DNA of 43,606 bases. Source: a virus. Made by a program: the position numbers and the translations under genes. Below, piece after piece: positions 21,697 to 31,290 of this stretch. How positions within the stretch are numbered: position 1 is the stretch's first letter; each line of letters starts with the position of its first letter. The stretch lies in IMG/VR virus record IMGVR_UViG_3300043408_000133, positions 1-43,606 of that record, one strand, 5' to 3'. The notes below the pieces were generated by a model that was not told the DNA's origin, did not search any database, and was given only the letters and a program-made list of their open reading frames with translations.

Positions 21697-22067
21697 ATGA
21701 AATATCCATATAGTTTATTTTTTTTCAATACTTGATTTAATGGCTCAAGTATACTAAACCCGTAAGCTTTAGTTGTATGTAGTATGTAACCAGCACCAAT
21801 AGATACATAAACACCCACATGACCAACCATATTATTATGAGTATACATTAGTACAACACACTTGTCAATTGGCTTATCTATCTTGATAAAATCAGATGAT
21901 TTAATAACCATGTGTTCAGCTCTGGCTTGCAAGTCTAATGATAAATCACGGTTATTTCTTATATCTAAAAAATAACTAAATTCATCGAATAAAATTTTTT
22001 GGACTAAAGCACCACAGTTATATTTGGAATATGGTAAGCCCAAATAGCTTTCATGCCAATTAATCAT
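21687..22067 (-). CDS. NlpC/P60-family tail tip peptidase (lambda K-like)
   Basis: Y-N-C-G-A-L-V-Q (Cys18) is the catalytic Cys of the NlpC/P60 fold, and GHVGVYVSIGAG (His at about residue 82) carries the catalytic His, with a further His near residue 96. The protein probably cleaves peptidoglycan peptides during DNA entry and is placed just before the J-like gene, as lambda K is. It lacks the JAB domain found in lambda K, leaving a 126-aa peptidase only. Its start overlaps the DUF1833-like gene. Confidence 0.88.
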   Translation of the reverse strand: MINWHESYLGLPYSKYNCGALVQKILFDEFSYFLDIRNNRDLSLDLQARAEHMVIKSSDFIKIDKPIDKCVVLMYTHNNMVGHVGVYVSIGAGYILHTTKAYGFSILEPLNQVLKKNKLYGYFICK

Positions 22068-22537
22068 GCTAACCCCTCTGCTGTATTAGGTCTATAAGAA
22101 AATGGTGTAGTTTTTTTATTATATAAATTATTATAGTTAAGTGAAAATACAACAGAACCGTTCTCACTCATACTAGCTGTTTCAATATCAAATACATAAC
22201 TATATTCAATTATATCTGGTCTACTTCTTAGGCAGTATTTAATAACTATATTGCCATCTTTAGCACCCAAAGTGTCCTCTAGTGCCTTACTGACTTCATA
22301 GCCCACATAGTTTAATGTCAATTGTGAAGTTGGATTGGCTATACCACCATTTTGCGGTAATGAATAAGTCATACTTGGACATCTTGAATACAAAAAACCA
22401 AGACTATAAAAATCCCTATTATCACGCACAAAACGCATTGGTTGAGATAACGAAGAGTGATGAAACTCAATTAACTCAACAGGGTCTTCATCAACGGTAA
22501 TTGAGTGTATATTCTGTTTAAACTCTAAACTTGGCAT
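22064..22537 (-). CDS. DUF1833-like minor tail protein
   Basis: LIEFHHSSLSQPMRFVRDNRDFYSLGF (about residues 23-49, in short pieces) resembles the DUF1833 pattern, in which a Pro-x-R-x-V-x-D stretch is followed by an aromatic motif. Late strands (FDIETASMSENGSVVFSL) complete a beta-rich fold. Such proteins sit between the tape measure and tail tip genes. It overlaps the NlpC/P60 gene start by four bases. The exact role in the tail tip (L/M-like) is inferred from position. Confidence 0.72.
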   Translation of the reverse strand: MPSLEFKQNIHSITVDEDPVELIEFHHSSLSQPMRFVRDNRDFYSLGFLYSRCPSMTYSLPQNGGIANPTSQLTLNYVGYEVSKALEDTLGAKDGNIVIKYCLRSRPDIIEYSYVFDIETASMSENGSVVFSLNYNNLYNKKTTPFSYRPNTAEGLA

Positions 22538-22546
22538 AATAAATCC

Positions 22547-22912
22547 TTAAACTTGATATTCAATACTCATGGAAACTTCATAACTACCATCTAACCCATA
22601 AAATGAATTTGCATCTAGTGGTGTAATTGGCTTTAAATCAGTTATAGTTGCAACATGATATTTTGCACTTAATGGGTTAAACCATTTAAACCTCATAACC
22701 CCTCTTTTGCATATATTAATATACCAATCATCAAATAACAATCTATCATCTCTATTTTTTAATACATAACGCATTTCTACGGTATAAGTTACACCAGAGA
22801 ATACATTTACATTTCTACTAAAACCATCAGCAAACTCTGTAGCCCTAATAGTTTTTTTAGGTAGGTAACTTGAAAGCCCTATGGCTTCCAAGTAACTTGG
22901 AAACTCAATCAT
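22547..22912 (-). CDS. Minor tail protein (lambda M-like position)
   Basis: The 121-aa protein starts MIEFPSYLEAIG, then has strands (VTYTVEMRYVLK, about 41-52), a DDWYINICKRGVMRFKWFNPL segment (about 61-81, in parts) and a C-terminal YEVSMSIEYQV. This resembles small distal tail proteins found immediately downstream of tape measure genes in lambda-like phages. Placement and length support a tail tip component. The family is not firmly identified. Confidence 0.7.
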   Translation of the reverse strand: MIEFPSYLEAIGLSSYLPKKTIRATEFADGFSRNVNVFSGVTYTVEMRYVLKNRDDRLLFDDWYINICKRGVMRFKWFNPLSAKYHVATITDLKPITPLDANSFYGLDGSYEVSMSIEYQV

Positions 22913-22922
22913 ATATATTATC

Positions 22923-25900
22923 CTAATATAGTTTTTGTTTATTGTTATTATTAGCTAAAACACCGCCATTTTTAACATTCTTATCAACAACACTAATAAT
23001 GTAATTATTACGTTCTTGCTCTGTAACTGTTACATCAGTTTTATTGGCGTTATAATTATTAATTGTTATTTTAGGTTTATTACTATCCATAGCTGTTGTT
23101 TGTTGCGATGGTGCTTGGCTACCCCCAACTAATCCACCATTAGCAAAACCAGCTATTTTAAGGCTATTTTTATGTAATTTAGAACTAAATGGATTATATC
23201 CACCAATTAGTCTATCGATGAAACCTCTACCTAACTTAGATGTAACCTCTTTATTTAAGACATATGAACCTTGAGGTACTATACCTGCAACCTCATATTT
23301 ACCACCATCACCGGTATAACCACTATTAATTAAATTAAGTTTGTCTATACCGATATCTTCTACGATATTAGATGGTATTACTCCCTCACCTCTATGAACA
23401 ATACCAAATTTATTTACGTAGCCACCAGTTGCAAAATTCCCCATACTAACAGCACTAGATGCTATAGAACTAAAGCCACCATCACCCCCACCACCAAAAA
23501 GAGAGCCAATATTAAACCCCCCACCACTGCTTTTGCTATTTATAGCTTTGAATATATCCCCAATAGAACCAGAAACATTTTTAGCCACTATATCTGCAGC
23601 CATTTTCAATAAAGCTTTAGCGAAATTTCTTACCGCATCACCCGCATTATCAAAGTTTAATATAATATCACTTAACATATCTTGAAATGATGATTTTATA
23701 GAGTCTATATTAGCCTTTAAACCCTCAACATCATTTACTAAATTAAACTCTCTTAATTTAATTGCATTAACAGAGTCTTCTGCGTCCTCAATTTCACTTT
23801 TATTACTTTGATACTGTTTGTTTTCCTTGAGTTTATCCTTATCGCCTTTAGCATTTTCTTCTATTACTCTATTACGTTCATTAAGTAATTTTATTTGCTC
23901 TTCATAGATAGGTATTTTTTTCTTTTCAACCTCTATTAATTCTAATTGCTTGGCTTTAGTGCTACTAAACTCATTAAGTAGTATATCTATAAATCCACCA
24001 CCAACTAAAGATTGATTAACTTGTATTTTCTTTAGCTCTTTATCAATATTCTTAATCTCTAGTTCTGCTGATATTTTACTTTTTAACTCAAATAAAGCAT
24101 TATCCTTATCTGATGATAATTTAAGTTCATTAGTACCAGTATTAATATCTATAATATCAATTTTACCTTTTAATGTCAATGCATCAGCATTTAAACCAGC
24201 TATTTTTGTAGATATCTCTTTATTCTTAGTAACTCCCTCTGGTGTTGAAAGATTAGCACGCCCCCTTTCGTCCTCATAAGCCTTTATTTGGTCTTGTATT
24301 AGTTTAATCTCTTTAGATAATGCTTTTTTCTCATCATCAGCACGCTTACGTATTAATTCTATACGTTTGTCAAAAGCCTCTGATATACCAATTAATCCAC
24401 TATCCAAATTTTCTGATATAACCAACTCATCTCTAGTACGCCAAGCCTCACGTATATCTTTTTGTATTTCAAAATTAGCTTTAACGATTTTATAAGAATC
24501 ATTTAAGTTAGCCAAGTCCTCTGCTAATTTGGCATTTTCTAAAGCCCTAGCCTTACCACCACCAGAACCTTTTTTGGTAGGCTCTGTAAAAGCGGAAGCA
24601 TCTATATGTTTACCACCATAAGTATTAGACGTAGGTACTACTTTGTTTTTATAGTTAGCGTCCAACTCCATTTTTTTAAAGTCATCATTAGATAATTTAG
24701 CAACGCCACGTTCCCTAGCTTTAAACTCATCATTTGTTAGTTTTGAATATTGCTTACCAATCTCTTTTTTTCTGTATTCATCATTAGATAGCTTAACTTG
24801 TGTTTTTTCAGCACTTCTTAATTGACCATTAACATACTCTTTCTGCATGCCTATAGTAGAAGTTTTACCAGTCATTTGCTTGTACATAGCTCTATCCTCA
24901 TCACTAATATCTAAGGATATTTTAGGAGTTGCTTTTATACCGCCTATATCTAATAAAAAACCTAAAAATACTTTTAAATCAGATATTATTTCATTTAATC
25001 CACTATCTTTAGAGAAGTTAGCTAATTTATTAGTAAGGTAATTGAATGCCTCAACCAAGTCTCTACCAACACCTATAGCTAAATCCATAATAGGCTTAGC
25101 GATTACCATAAATGCTTTACCTAATGCTTTTATGACTTCGGTTAGTTTAACAGTTTGACCATTAACCTCAAATGTAGTATCTTTAAAATACAGGAAGCCC
25201 ACAACTAAAGCAGATATTGCAGTTATTGCTAATCCTACTGGTGTAGCAAATAATAACGTAAACCCAGCGGTTATACCAGATAATGCAGAGACAACAAACG
25301 GAGCTATTGCAGCCATACCCGCTAAAGCAGCTGTAAAACCAGTAACATATATACCAAGCTTAACTAGCTCTTGGTTGCCGTTAACAAAAACATCTAAATC
25401 TTTAAATAAGCTTTGTAGTGATTTACTAAACTCAACTATTGCTGGGGAAGCACCACTTGTGATACTTTCAACTAAGTTATCAAATGCACCTGTGGTTAAC
25501 TTTAATTGAGACTCAACGCTTTTTAACCCACGCTCCGTAACTTCATTAATGTTATTATCGTAACCTGATACATCTTTAGCAACGTTTTTATTAGCTCTAT
25601 ATTTATCTAAACCATCTGCAATGTTTGATAAAGCATTAGCATCAGCACCTCTAGCAAAAGTAGAACCAATAGCCAAACTTCTTGTTTCTTTATCTAAATC
25701 AGCAAGTTTTTGTAAGAAAAAGTCTAATGCCTCCGAACCGTTCTCATTTACCATTTTAGAGAACTCTACCATATCAATGCCCATAGCTTGGAATGCACGC
25801 TTAAATTGTGGTGTTTGTATTTGCACATTACGTAAGCTACCCAATAAACCATTAATAGCAGTAGCGGCTATCTCTGGTTGCATACCACTAGATAATAAAG

Positions 25901-27317
25901 AAGCTCCAATAACTCCTAAATCCTTTTCATTTAAACCAAAGTTCTTACCAATACCCGCAGTTCTTTTCGTTACTTCAACCACATCTTTTTCATAAACACC
26001 ACCCATACGGTCTGATATTTTATTAACCAAATTAACATATTCGTTTAATTTACCAATATTAATATCAAAAACGTTAGTAATTTTAGCTAAAGAATCTGAT
26101 GCATCTCTAGGGTCTATTTCAAAAGCATAAGCAGCCTTAGCTATTAATTCAGTATAAGCCTTTAAATCTTGAGTTGGTATTCTACCCTTTACAGCACCCA
26201 CCATTATTTCACTAAGGTCTTTATAAGCTAAAGGTAATTCAGTTCTTAACTCTTTAATGTCTTGCTTAATATTAGCTAATACAGTAGGTTGGAAATCGCC
26301 AATACGGTTTATTTTAACAAGCTCATCATATAACTCATTTGATTTACTTATTGCAGAACCGAAGGCATCTGCAACAGCCTGTGCAAAAATAAAACCACCA
26401 GCTTGCATAAGTAAATTATATTGCGTAGCTAATTTTTTACCCTTAGCAGTTGCAATATCTGCCTCTTCGCCAACTCCACGTAATCCTTTACGTAAATTAT
26501 GAGTTGTATCATCAGTTTTAATAACCTGAGTTGGTGCTATATTTTTAGCAACTACATCATATAAGGAATGAGCAGAGCTTTTATGCATAGCATCGATACT
26601 AGACGTATTAAGTTTAGGAGAGGCAGTAGATAACGTATTAAAGTTTTTATTTAAATTACCTAGGCTTTTATTTAAAGCACTAGACTTCTCCAAAACATTA
26701 GACATATCTTTATGAATTATCTTTAACCCAGATAAACCTTGAGCAATTTTTGGCGAGTTATTTGCTAATTTACTTATAGCATCATTCACTCGATAAAATC
26801 CAGTTCCCGTAGAATCTACGTGAATTGATAAGGCTTTAAATTTGTCTGATATGTCATTAATTTTTTTACTATTATCAATAAGGCTTTTTAGAGCTTTATC
26901 CGAACGTTCTATTTTTGTTGTTAAAGACACAAAAGCAGATGTTAGATTAGTAACCTTCTGATTTAATGTACCAATCCCACCATCTGTAAACTTAATATTA
27001 GCGACCTTATCTTTAGTATAATTAGTAAGTTTCTCTAATTTACTAGATACATCTTTAACTACACTATTGAATTGTGAATTATCAACGGATAATTTAAATT
27101 TAACTTGAGTTAATTGAGCTTTATTAAGGTTATTGATAGCAGTTCTAGCCTTATCAATGGCTTTAACGTAAGTTGTTGTGTCTGCATTCAATTTTATATT
27201 TGAATCTAGTTTAGATATAGCATCACTAAACTCACGAAACTTAGCTATTGCTTTATCAATAGCATTATTGTATTGCGTAGTTTCTAGGTTTAAACTACTT
27301 TCTAACTTAAAAGTCAT
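22923..27317 (-). CDS. Tail tape measure protein
   Basis: At 1464 aa, this is the largest gene in the window. Long heptad-rich coiled coils fill residues 1-250. The SSGMQPEIAATAINGLLGSL region (about 475-494) is typical of TP901-type tape measure proteins. A hydrophobic multi-span segment (about 655-715) is expected to insert in the membrane during DNA ejection. Helical and Gly/Ser-rich C-terminal parts follow. The length predicts a tail of roughly 200 nm by the usual scaling of about 0.15 nm per residue. Its ATG overlaps the end of the frameshifted GT product, as in lambda. Confidence 0.95.
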   Translation of the reverse strand: MTFKLESSLNLETTQYNNAIDKAIAKFREFSDAISKLDSNIKLNADTTTYVKAIDKARTAINNLNKAQLTQVKFKLSVDNSQFNSVVKDVSSKLEKLTNYTKDKVANIKFTDGGIGTLNQKVTNLTSAFVSLTTKIERSDKALKSLIDNSKKINDISDKFKALSIHVDSTGTGFYRVNDAISKLANNSPKIAQGLSGLKIIHKDMSNVLEKSSALNKSLGNLNKNFNTLSTASPKLNTSSIDAMHKSSAHSLYDVVAKNIAPTQVIKTDDTTHNLRKGLRGVGEEADIATAKGKKLATQYNLLMQAGGFIFAQAVADAFGSAISKSNELYDELVKINRIGDFQPTVLANIKQDIKELRTELPLAYKDLSEIMVGAVKGRIPTQDLKAYTELIAKAAYAFEIDPRDASDSLAKITNVFDINIGKLNEYVNLVNKISDRMGGVYEKDVVEVTKRTAGIGKNFGLNEKDLGVIGASLLSSGMQPEIAATAINGLLGSLRNVQIQTPQFKRAFQAMGIDMVEFSKMVNENGSEALDFFLQKLADLDKETRSLAIGSTFARGADANALSNIADGLDKYRANKNVAKDVSGYDNNINEVTERGLKSVESQLKLTTGAFDNLVESITSGASPAIVEFSKSLQSLFKDLDVFVNGNQELVKLGIYVTGFTAALAGMAAIAPFVVSALSGITAGFTLLFATPVGLAITAISALVVGFLYFKDTTFEVNGQTVKLTEVIKALGKAFMVIAKPIMDLAIGVGRDLVEAFNYLTNKLANFSKDSGLNEIISDLKVFLGFLLDIGGIKATPKISLDISDEDRAMYKQMTGKTSTIGMQKEYVNGQLRSAEKTQVKLSNDEYRKKEIGKQYSKLTNDEFKARERGVAKLSNDDFKKMELDANYKNKVVPTSNTYGGKHIDASAFTEPTKKGSGGGKARALENAKLAEDLANLNDSYKIVKANFEIQKDIREAWRTRDELVISENLDSGLIGISEAFDKRIELIRKRADDEKKALSKEIKLIQDQIKAYEDERGRANLSTPEGVTKNKEISTKIAGLNADALTLKGKIDIIDINTGTNELKLSSDKDNALFELKSKISAELEIKNIDKELKKIQVNQSLVGGGFIDILLNEFSSTKAKQLELIEVEKKKIPIYEEQIKLLNERNRVIEENAKGDKDKLKENKQYQSNKSEIEDAEDSVNAIKLREFNLVNDVEGLKANIDSIKSSFQDMLSDIILNFDNAGDAVRNFAKALLKMAADIVAKNVSGSIGDIFKAINSKSSGGGFNIGSLFGGGGDGGFSSIASSAVSMGNFATGGYVNKFGIVHRGEGVIPSNIVEDIGIDKLNLINSGYTGDGGKYEVAGIVPQGSYVLNKEVTSKLGRGFIDRLIGGYNPFSSKLHKNSLKIAGFANGGLVGGSQAPSQQTTAMDSNKPKITINNYNANKTDVTVTEQERNNYIISVVDKNVKNGGVLANNNNKQKLY

Positions 27318-27992
27318 AAAATGCCTTTGCTATTTTATTCATTTCATTATTAAAGTCTTTAGCCTCCATATTACCCGCACTAAGTGCATTAGAATACAAA
27401 TCGACCTCAAACGCCTTTTGCTCTATATTAGTGATTAAGCTAATGTATCTCTCAACATCTTTAGCTGTGTAGCTATCAATATCCTGTTGAGAGTGTCCAT
27501 ATTGTTTTAACTTACTAACTAGTAATATTAAAGTTTTTTCTGGTGAAAGTTTATTATCGCTCTGTTTAGACTTCCCTTCGCTAGGAGCTTTTTTACTAAA
27601 CCTTCCTTATTCTTATTAACAACCGCTACTATTAATTCATTTAAATGGTCATATTCAAGATTACTGATGACATTTAAAGTATCCCCAGCAGTTAAATTTG
27701 ATAACACAGCTATAACATCTAATTTAAACTTGTTAGAAGTCTCAAGTAAATCGTGTAGAGCCATGCAACCTAAGTCATACATATTTTCATCTGTAATATC
27801 AATTTCCATATCAACAGATAATTCTTTTGTTTTATTTTGTAGCATAAACAAAATTCTATTTATGGCTGCTTGTTCGCCTTTATTTAGAATATGTATATCA
27901 AGTAAATTAAATTCATGCTCGCCAATTTTAACTATATCACTAGTTGCATTTTCTTGTAAGTAATTTTCATTCACTAATTCAAAATCAGCCAT
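27307..27992 (-). CDS. Tail assembly chaperone long form (GT-type -1 frameshift product)
   Basis: The -1 frame relative to the G-like gene is open from the slippery site to a stop at 27307-27309, overlapping the tape measure ATG. The shift site is G-AAAAAA-C (27533-27540), where zero-frame CAG AAA AAA CTT is followed at once by the TAA stop. Slipping back one base would add 75 residues (TLILLVSKLKQYGHSQQD onward) and give a 228-aa fusion. The extension has no ribosome site of its own and fills the exact lambda T position, so a programmed shift is expected. The heptamer is imperfect at its first base. Confidence 0.82.
27528..27992 (-). CDS. Tail assembly chaperone short form (lambda G-like)
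   Basis: This 154-aa acidic, mostly helical protein sits just before the tape measure gene, where the G chaperone coats the tape measure during tail assembly. It carries an EHEFNLLDIHILNKGEQ segment (about 23-39) typical of such tail chaperones. Its last codons contain the slippery run that gives the longer GT form. Identification is by position, length and the frameshift rather than strong sequence similarity. Confidence 0.8.
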   Translation of the reverse strand: MADFELVNENYLQENATSDIVKIGEHEFNLLDIHILNKGEQAAINRILFMLQNKTKELSVDMEIDITDENMYDLGCMALHDLLETSNKFKLDVIAVLSNLTAGDTLNVISNLEYDHLNELIVAVVNKNKEGLVKKLLAKGSLNRAIINFHQKKL

Positions 27993-27997
27993 ATTAT

Positions 27998-28801
27998 CTA
28001 CTCCTGTAATATTACGAAAGGCACTAAAGAGCCATTATGTTTTAAACCGTATATCTCGCCTGTAACTTTATAATTAAGTAAGGTAGCCTCTAATAATGGC
28101 ATCTCTTGTTCTATTATAGATAAAGAAACCTTAGGAAAAAAATAAGTTACAAACCTATCTTGACACTCTCCAACTATATATATAGCGTGGAATGTGTTAT
28201 CCTGCTCATTATTAAGTGATACGATATTTTTAGTTACAGTACTATTAGTAGTATACAACACTTTTGGTGTGTTTGTAAATAGCACATACCTAATAAAATG
28301 TATTTTATTTTTTACTACATAAAAATCAACATCTTTTACCAATGTTAGTATATCGTCAGTTATTGTTATAGATGACGGCACACCAGATAATATAATAAAG
28401 TCATCTATATTAAACTCATTTTGAGTTAAATCCCTCTGAAAAGTGCTAGCTGGTATTACATAATCTGTAGTATTTAAAAACTTAGCCAATATCTGTGTAG
28501 CCCAATTATCTAAATCCATATTCAACTTAATCGACTGTATAACAGGTTTATTTGGTTTATCATTAGTACCTGTACCACGTATATATTGCTCTTGTCTAAC
28601 TTCAAAAGATAAAGAGGCACTACCTGCCCCTAAATAATCTGCCTTATTTAATCCTTGTGGGTTACCACCCACACCAAAATTTCGACCGAAATTTCGACCG
28701 AAACCTTTATTATTATCTAATAAAATATCAGGATTATATGGAGCTATATATACTTCAGCCACCTCAAAGAAAATAGGTTTATAAACCGAAGTATTTGACA
28801 T
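27998..28801 (-). CDS. Candidate tail tube protein 2 (or minor tail protein)
   Basis: The 267-aa protein lies between the G-like chaperone and the first tail tube candidate. It is beta-rich, with a short in-frame tandem repeat giving GFGRNFGRNFG (about residues 33-43; DNA near 28676-28703) and a GSASLSFEVRQEQY strand region. Its layout mirrors the 28815 protein: two strand blocks with a middle strand-turn domain. The pair are probably a diverged duplication, with one as major tube and the other as a variant or distal tube component. Sequence identity to known tube proteins is not evident. Confidence 0.6.
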   Translation of the reverse strand: MSNTSVYKPIFFEVAEVYIAPYNPDILLDNNKGFGRNFGRNFGVGGNPQGLNKADYLGAGSASLSFEVRQEQYIRGTGTNDKPNKPVIQSIKLNMDLDNWATQILAKFLNTTDYVIPASTFQRDLTQNEFNIDDFIILSGVPSSITITDDILTLVKDVDFYVVKNKIHFIRYVLFTNTPKVLYTTNSTVTKNIVSLNNEQDNTFHAIYIVGECQDRFVTYFFPKVSLSIIEQEMPLLEATLLNYKVTGEIYGLKHNGSLVPFVILQE

Positions 28802-28814
28802 ATATAACCCTTAA

Positions 28815-29645
28815 TTAGTCATTAGCACTAGTCCATTGTGCGTAACCAGAATAAACACCGTTAGATTTACTTACCTCACGTTCATCACGGAGTACCTCAC
28901 CTACTAATGTATATGTCTCTGGCTCTAAACCATCAGGACTTGATACCATTACACCATTTTGTGATGGGTTCAATCTAACCATGAAAAACACACCAGTAAA
29001 TTGACCAGAACCAACAACTACGCCGTTTTCTGTAAAATCTCCATTCTCGCCCATAACCTCAATTCGAAAAACCTTACCGAATACAGCTGCCATATCCTTA
29101 ATAGTTGTAGGTAAAGCAGTGTATTCAATCGCTAAGTTGTTTTGAACTACACCACTAACGACGGTTGGTGCAGCTATAGTACCAGTTTTTAGCAATCTAA
29201 TTGCATTACCACTTTCGATAATTTCATAATCTACACCTTGTACATATGTAGTCAGACCGCCAACACTAGTAACAACTAAAGGTACGCTAGTATCTCTAGC
29301 CTTACTTAATCGCAATAAAGAACCATTAGCTTTATAAGCTCTATATAAATCAGTAGTAGAACCACCAGTTAAAGAGAACTCCTTACCAGCTAATGCAGCT
29401 AACGCTAATTGCCCACCATGACATCTAGTATTAACAGTTAGTTTAAAAGTGTCTAATGCACTAATCTGGCAGCTAATTGGATTAGCTTTTGATGATGCAC
29501 TACGTGCAGAAGCTTCACGAGATGTAATTTCCCACGAAACACCTGTAATTTCTTCCTCCGTACCAGAGCTTAAACCAGCTTGGTAATCCTCATAAGCTGT
29601 GATATTTATTCTACCGTAACCATGAAAACAACATTTTAAAGACAT
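28815..29645 (-). CDS. Major tail tube protein (likely)
   Basis: The 276-aa protein has a strongly strand-rich pattern and ends with a Gly/Ser-rich beta region (GYAQWTSAND). It sits between the tail terminator and the G-like chaperone, exactly where lambda-like phages place the major tail protein. Segment ALAALAGKEFSLTGG and the internal VVTSVGGLTTYV domain suggest a tube core with an inserted Ig-like or surface domain. A ribosome site AAAGGAG lies 7 bases before the ATG, in keeping with high expression. Confidence 0.75.
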   Translation of the reverse strand: MSLKCCFHGYGRINITAYEDYQAGLSSGTEEEITGVSWEITSREASARSASSKANPISCQISALDTFKLTVNTRCHGGQLALAALAGKEFSLTGGSTTDLYRAYKANGSLLRLSKARDTSVPLVVTSVGGLTTYVQGVDYEIIESGNAIRLLKTGTIAAPTVVSGVVQNNLAIEYTALPTTIKDMAAVFGKVFRIEVMGENGDFTENGVVVGSGQFTGVFFMVRLNPSQNGVMVSSPDGLEPETYTLVGEVLRDEREVSKSNGVYSGYAQWTSAND

Positions 29646-29659
29646 AACAACTCCTTTGT

Positions 29660-30037
29660 TTAACAGTTTACACTGCGTCTTTTTTCAAAAAATAAAGCGA
29701 GGCACAAAAAACTAGACTCGGTTAAGCTAATTATTTTCGCACCAGTGTATTTAGCCTCTTTGGCTGGGACTAAACCTAGTATAGCTTGAGCGTATACATC
29801 AACATCATATATAAGTTTATTAATATTATTTTGACTATTAGCATTACTTACTGTAATATTTATAGACCATTGTTGCATATATATATTAGATTGATTAAAA
29901 TTCTCACCGAGAAAAACAATCTCGGCTACTGGTGTGTTATTCCTATCAACATCAACCCTAGATTCGTGATTTAAATAAGCACGTTTTAAACCAGCTTGGT
30001 TGCATATATCAATTAATCTCACACCAAATTCTAACAT
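29660..30037 (-). CDS. Tail terminator protein (likely)
   Basis: At 125 aa, between the gp36-like connector and the tail tube, this has the position of a tail terminator (lambda U-like). Its beta-strand segments (VAEIVFLGENF, QWSINITVSNA, about 37-64) and the LIYDVDVYAQAILGL helix (about 74-88) fit small alpha/beta tail terminators of the Mu-type Gp37 class. Identification rests mainly on position. Confidence 0.62.
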   Translation of the reverse strand: MLEFGVRLIDICNQAGLKRAYLNHESRVDVDRNNTPVAEIVFLGENFNQSNIYMQQWSINITVSNANSQNNINKLIYDVDVYAQAILGLVPAKEAKYTGAKIISLTESSFLCLALFFEKRRSVNC

Positions 30038-30459
30038 ATATCTTTTGCCTTATATCTAGTAACTTTAGCCAACTTAACATTAAGCGACCTACTTAATATT
30101 CTATTTACAATTATACCATCTAAACCTATTATATCTAACTTTCCTTGAATAATCAAATTTAACTGGCTACGTGCTTCCCTACATCTAATAATTATCTCTT
30201 CTGTAGCTCTATTTTGGAAATATTCCATACGAGTTAGTGCTACAGCTATATTTTGTAATAATGGAGGTATACTGCCATCTTTCCCACGAACAGGTAAAAT
30301 ATAAGCTTGAGATAGCTTAGCATTCATATATGCTTCAGCCATATTAATTGACTGCTCTATTTTGGCTGTGTTTTCTATAGAACCCTCATTAAAATCAGAT
30401 GCTTCGGTTAATTCACTTTGACCCACATTAATTAATAGGAAATCTTTATCTATGTACAT
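30031..30459 (-). CDS. Head-tail connector protein, DUF1320/Mu gp36-like
   Basis: A MYIDKDFLLINVGQSELTEASD start, a helical region with IEQSINMAEAYMNAKLSQAYILPV (about residues 34-57, in parts), and IAVALTRMEYF are the hallmarks of Mu gp36-like DUF1320 connector proteins: an early helix, a 'Y-I-L-P-V' turn, then an Arg/Tyr helix. It would join the portal to the tail terminator. It overlaps the tail terminator start by seven bases. This, the DUF935-like portal and the gpG-like protein give the connector a Mu-like ancestry. Confidence 0.82.
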   Translation of the reverse strand: MYIDKDFLLINVGQSELTEASDFNEGSIENTAKIEQSINMAEAYMNAKLSQAYILPVRGKDGSIPPLLQNIAVALTRMEYFQNRATEEIIIRCREARSQLNLIIQGKLDIIGLDGIIVNRILSRSLNVKLAKVTRYKAKDIC

Positions 30460-30470
30460 ATTAATAATCC

Positions 30471-31286
30471 CTAATTAGTAATCATAGTAACTTCTTTTGG
30501 TGTAATACCCCAATCAGCATCAATATATGTATTCCAAGTACCACTAGAAGAGTTACCACCAGATAATATTACTATATCCCCACTATAAAAACCACCCGAA
30601 TTAGTTTTATTTTGTAAAACTATTTCAGCATTATAAACTGGTGATACAGAACCAATCGAATAATAACCACCTGCTGAAATAGCGGTATTCCAATTAATAT
30701 TAGGCAGGCTTAAAATAGGATTATCTGAGGGATTTAAGGACTTTGTGCTTAATATTATAGTACCAGATAACACAAAAATTGCAAATTGAGTAGATGGCGG
30801 ACCTTGAAAAACAGTAAATATAATATTTACCGGTATTTTAAAATTTTTAGTTTTAACAGTATCTGTAGAATAAGAGTAACTACCTATTTTAATAGACGTC
30901 CTTGAGTTTACACCAACTTGCCAACTAGGTATAAATCCTTTATATGAGCCTACCCAGCCACCACTAGAGGCTATAAATTCTATAAAAGTACCATTACTAT
31001 GTAAATATAATTTACCTGTATAATCTCCGTAGCCTACATATACATTACCAATAGCTATAATTTGAGTCCAAGCACCAGTTAAGTACTGATTGTAAGTGCC
31101 ATTAGCCGTATTTAACCAACCATCACCAGCCACCATACCAGATGTAGGAGCTGTAGCACCAACAAATTTAAAACTCTTATTATTATTAGCAACCAAAGTA
31201 TTTAATGTAGTACCAAAAGTAATATAATCCGCATCTACTGTATAGTTATAATCCATGCCAGAGATAGGGTGTGTTTTAATAGCCAT
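30471..31286 (-). CDS. Head fibre or surface protein, unknown
   Basis: The 271-aa protein is rich in Gly, Ser, Thr and Tyr. The N-terminal 130 residues have repetitive strand-turn units (MDYNYTVDADYITFG, GDGWLNTANGTYNQYL) like phage fibre or adhesin subunits, and the C-terminal part resembles a small beta-sandwich. It sits between the capsid and connector genes, a place where head fibre or decoration genes are often found. No family is firmly recognised; receptor or surface adhesion is plausible but inferred. Confidence 0.6.
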   Translation of the reverse strand: MAIKTHPISGMDYNYTVDADYITFGTTLNTLVANNNKSFKFVGATAPTSGMVAGDGWLNTANGTYNQYLTGAWTQIIAIGNVYVGYGDYTGKLYLHSNGTFIEFIASSGGWVGSYKGFIPSWQVGVNSRTSIKIGSYSYSTDTVKTKNFKIPVNIIFTVFQGPPSTQFAIFVLSGTIILSTKSLNPSDNPILSLPNINWNTAISAGGYYSIGSVSPVYNAEIVLQNKTNSGGFYSGDIVILSGGNSSSGTWNTYIDADWGITPKEVTMITN

Positions 31287-31290
31287 ATAA

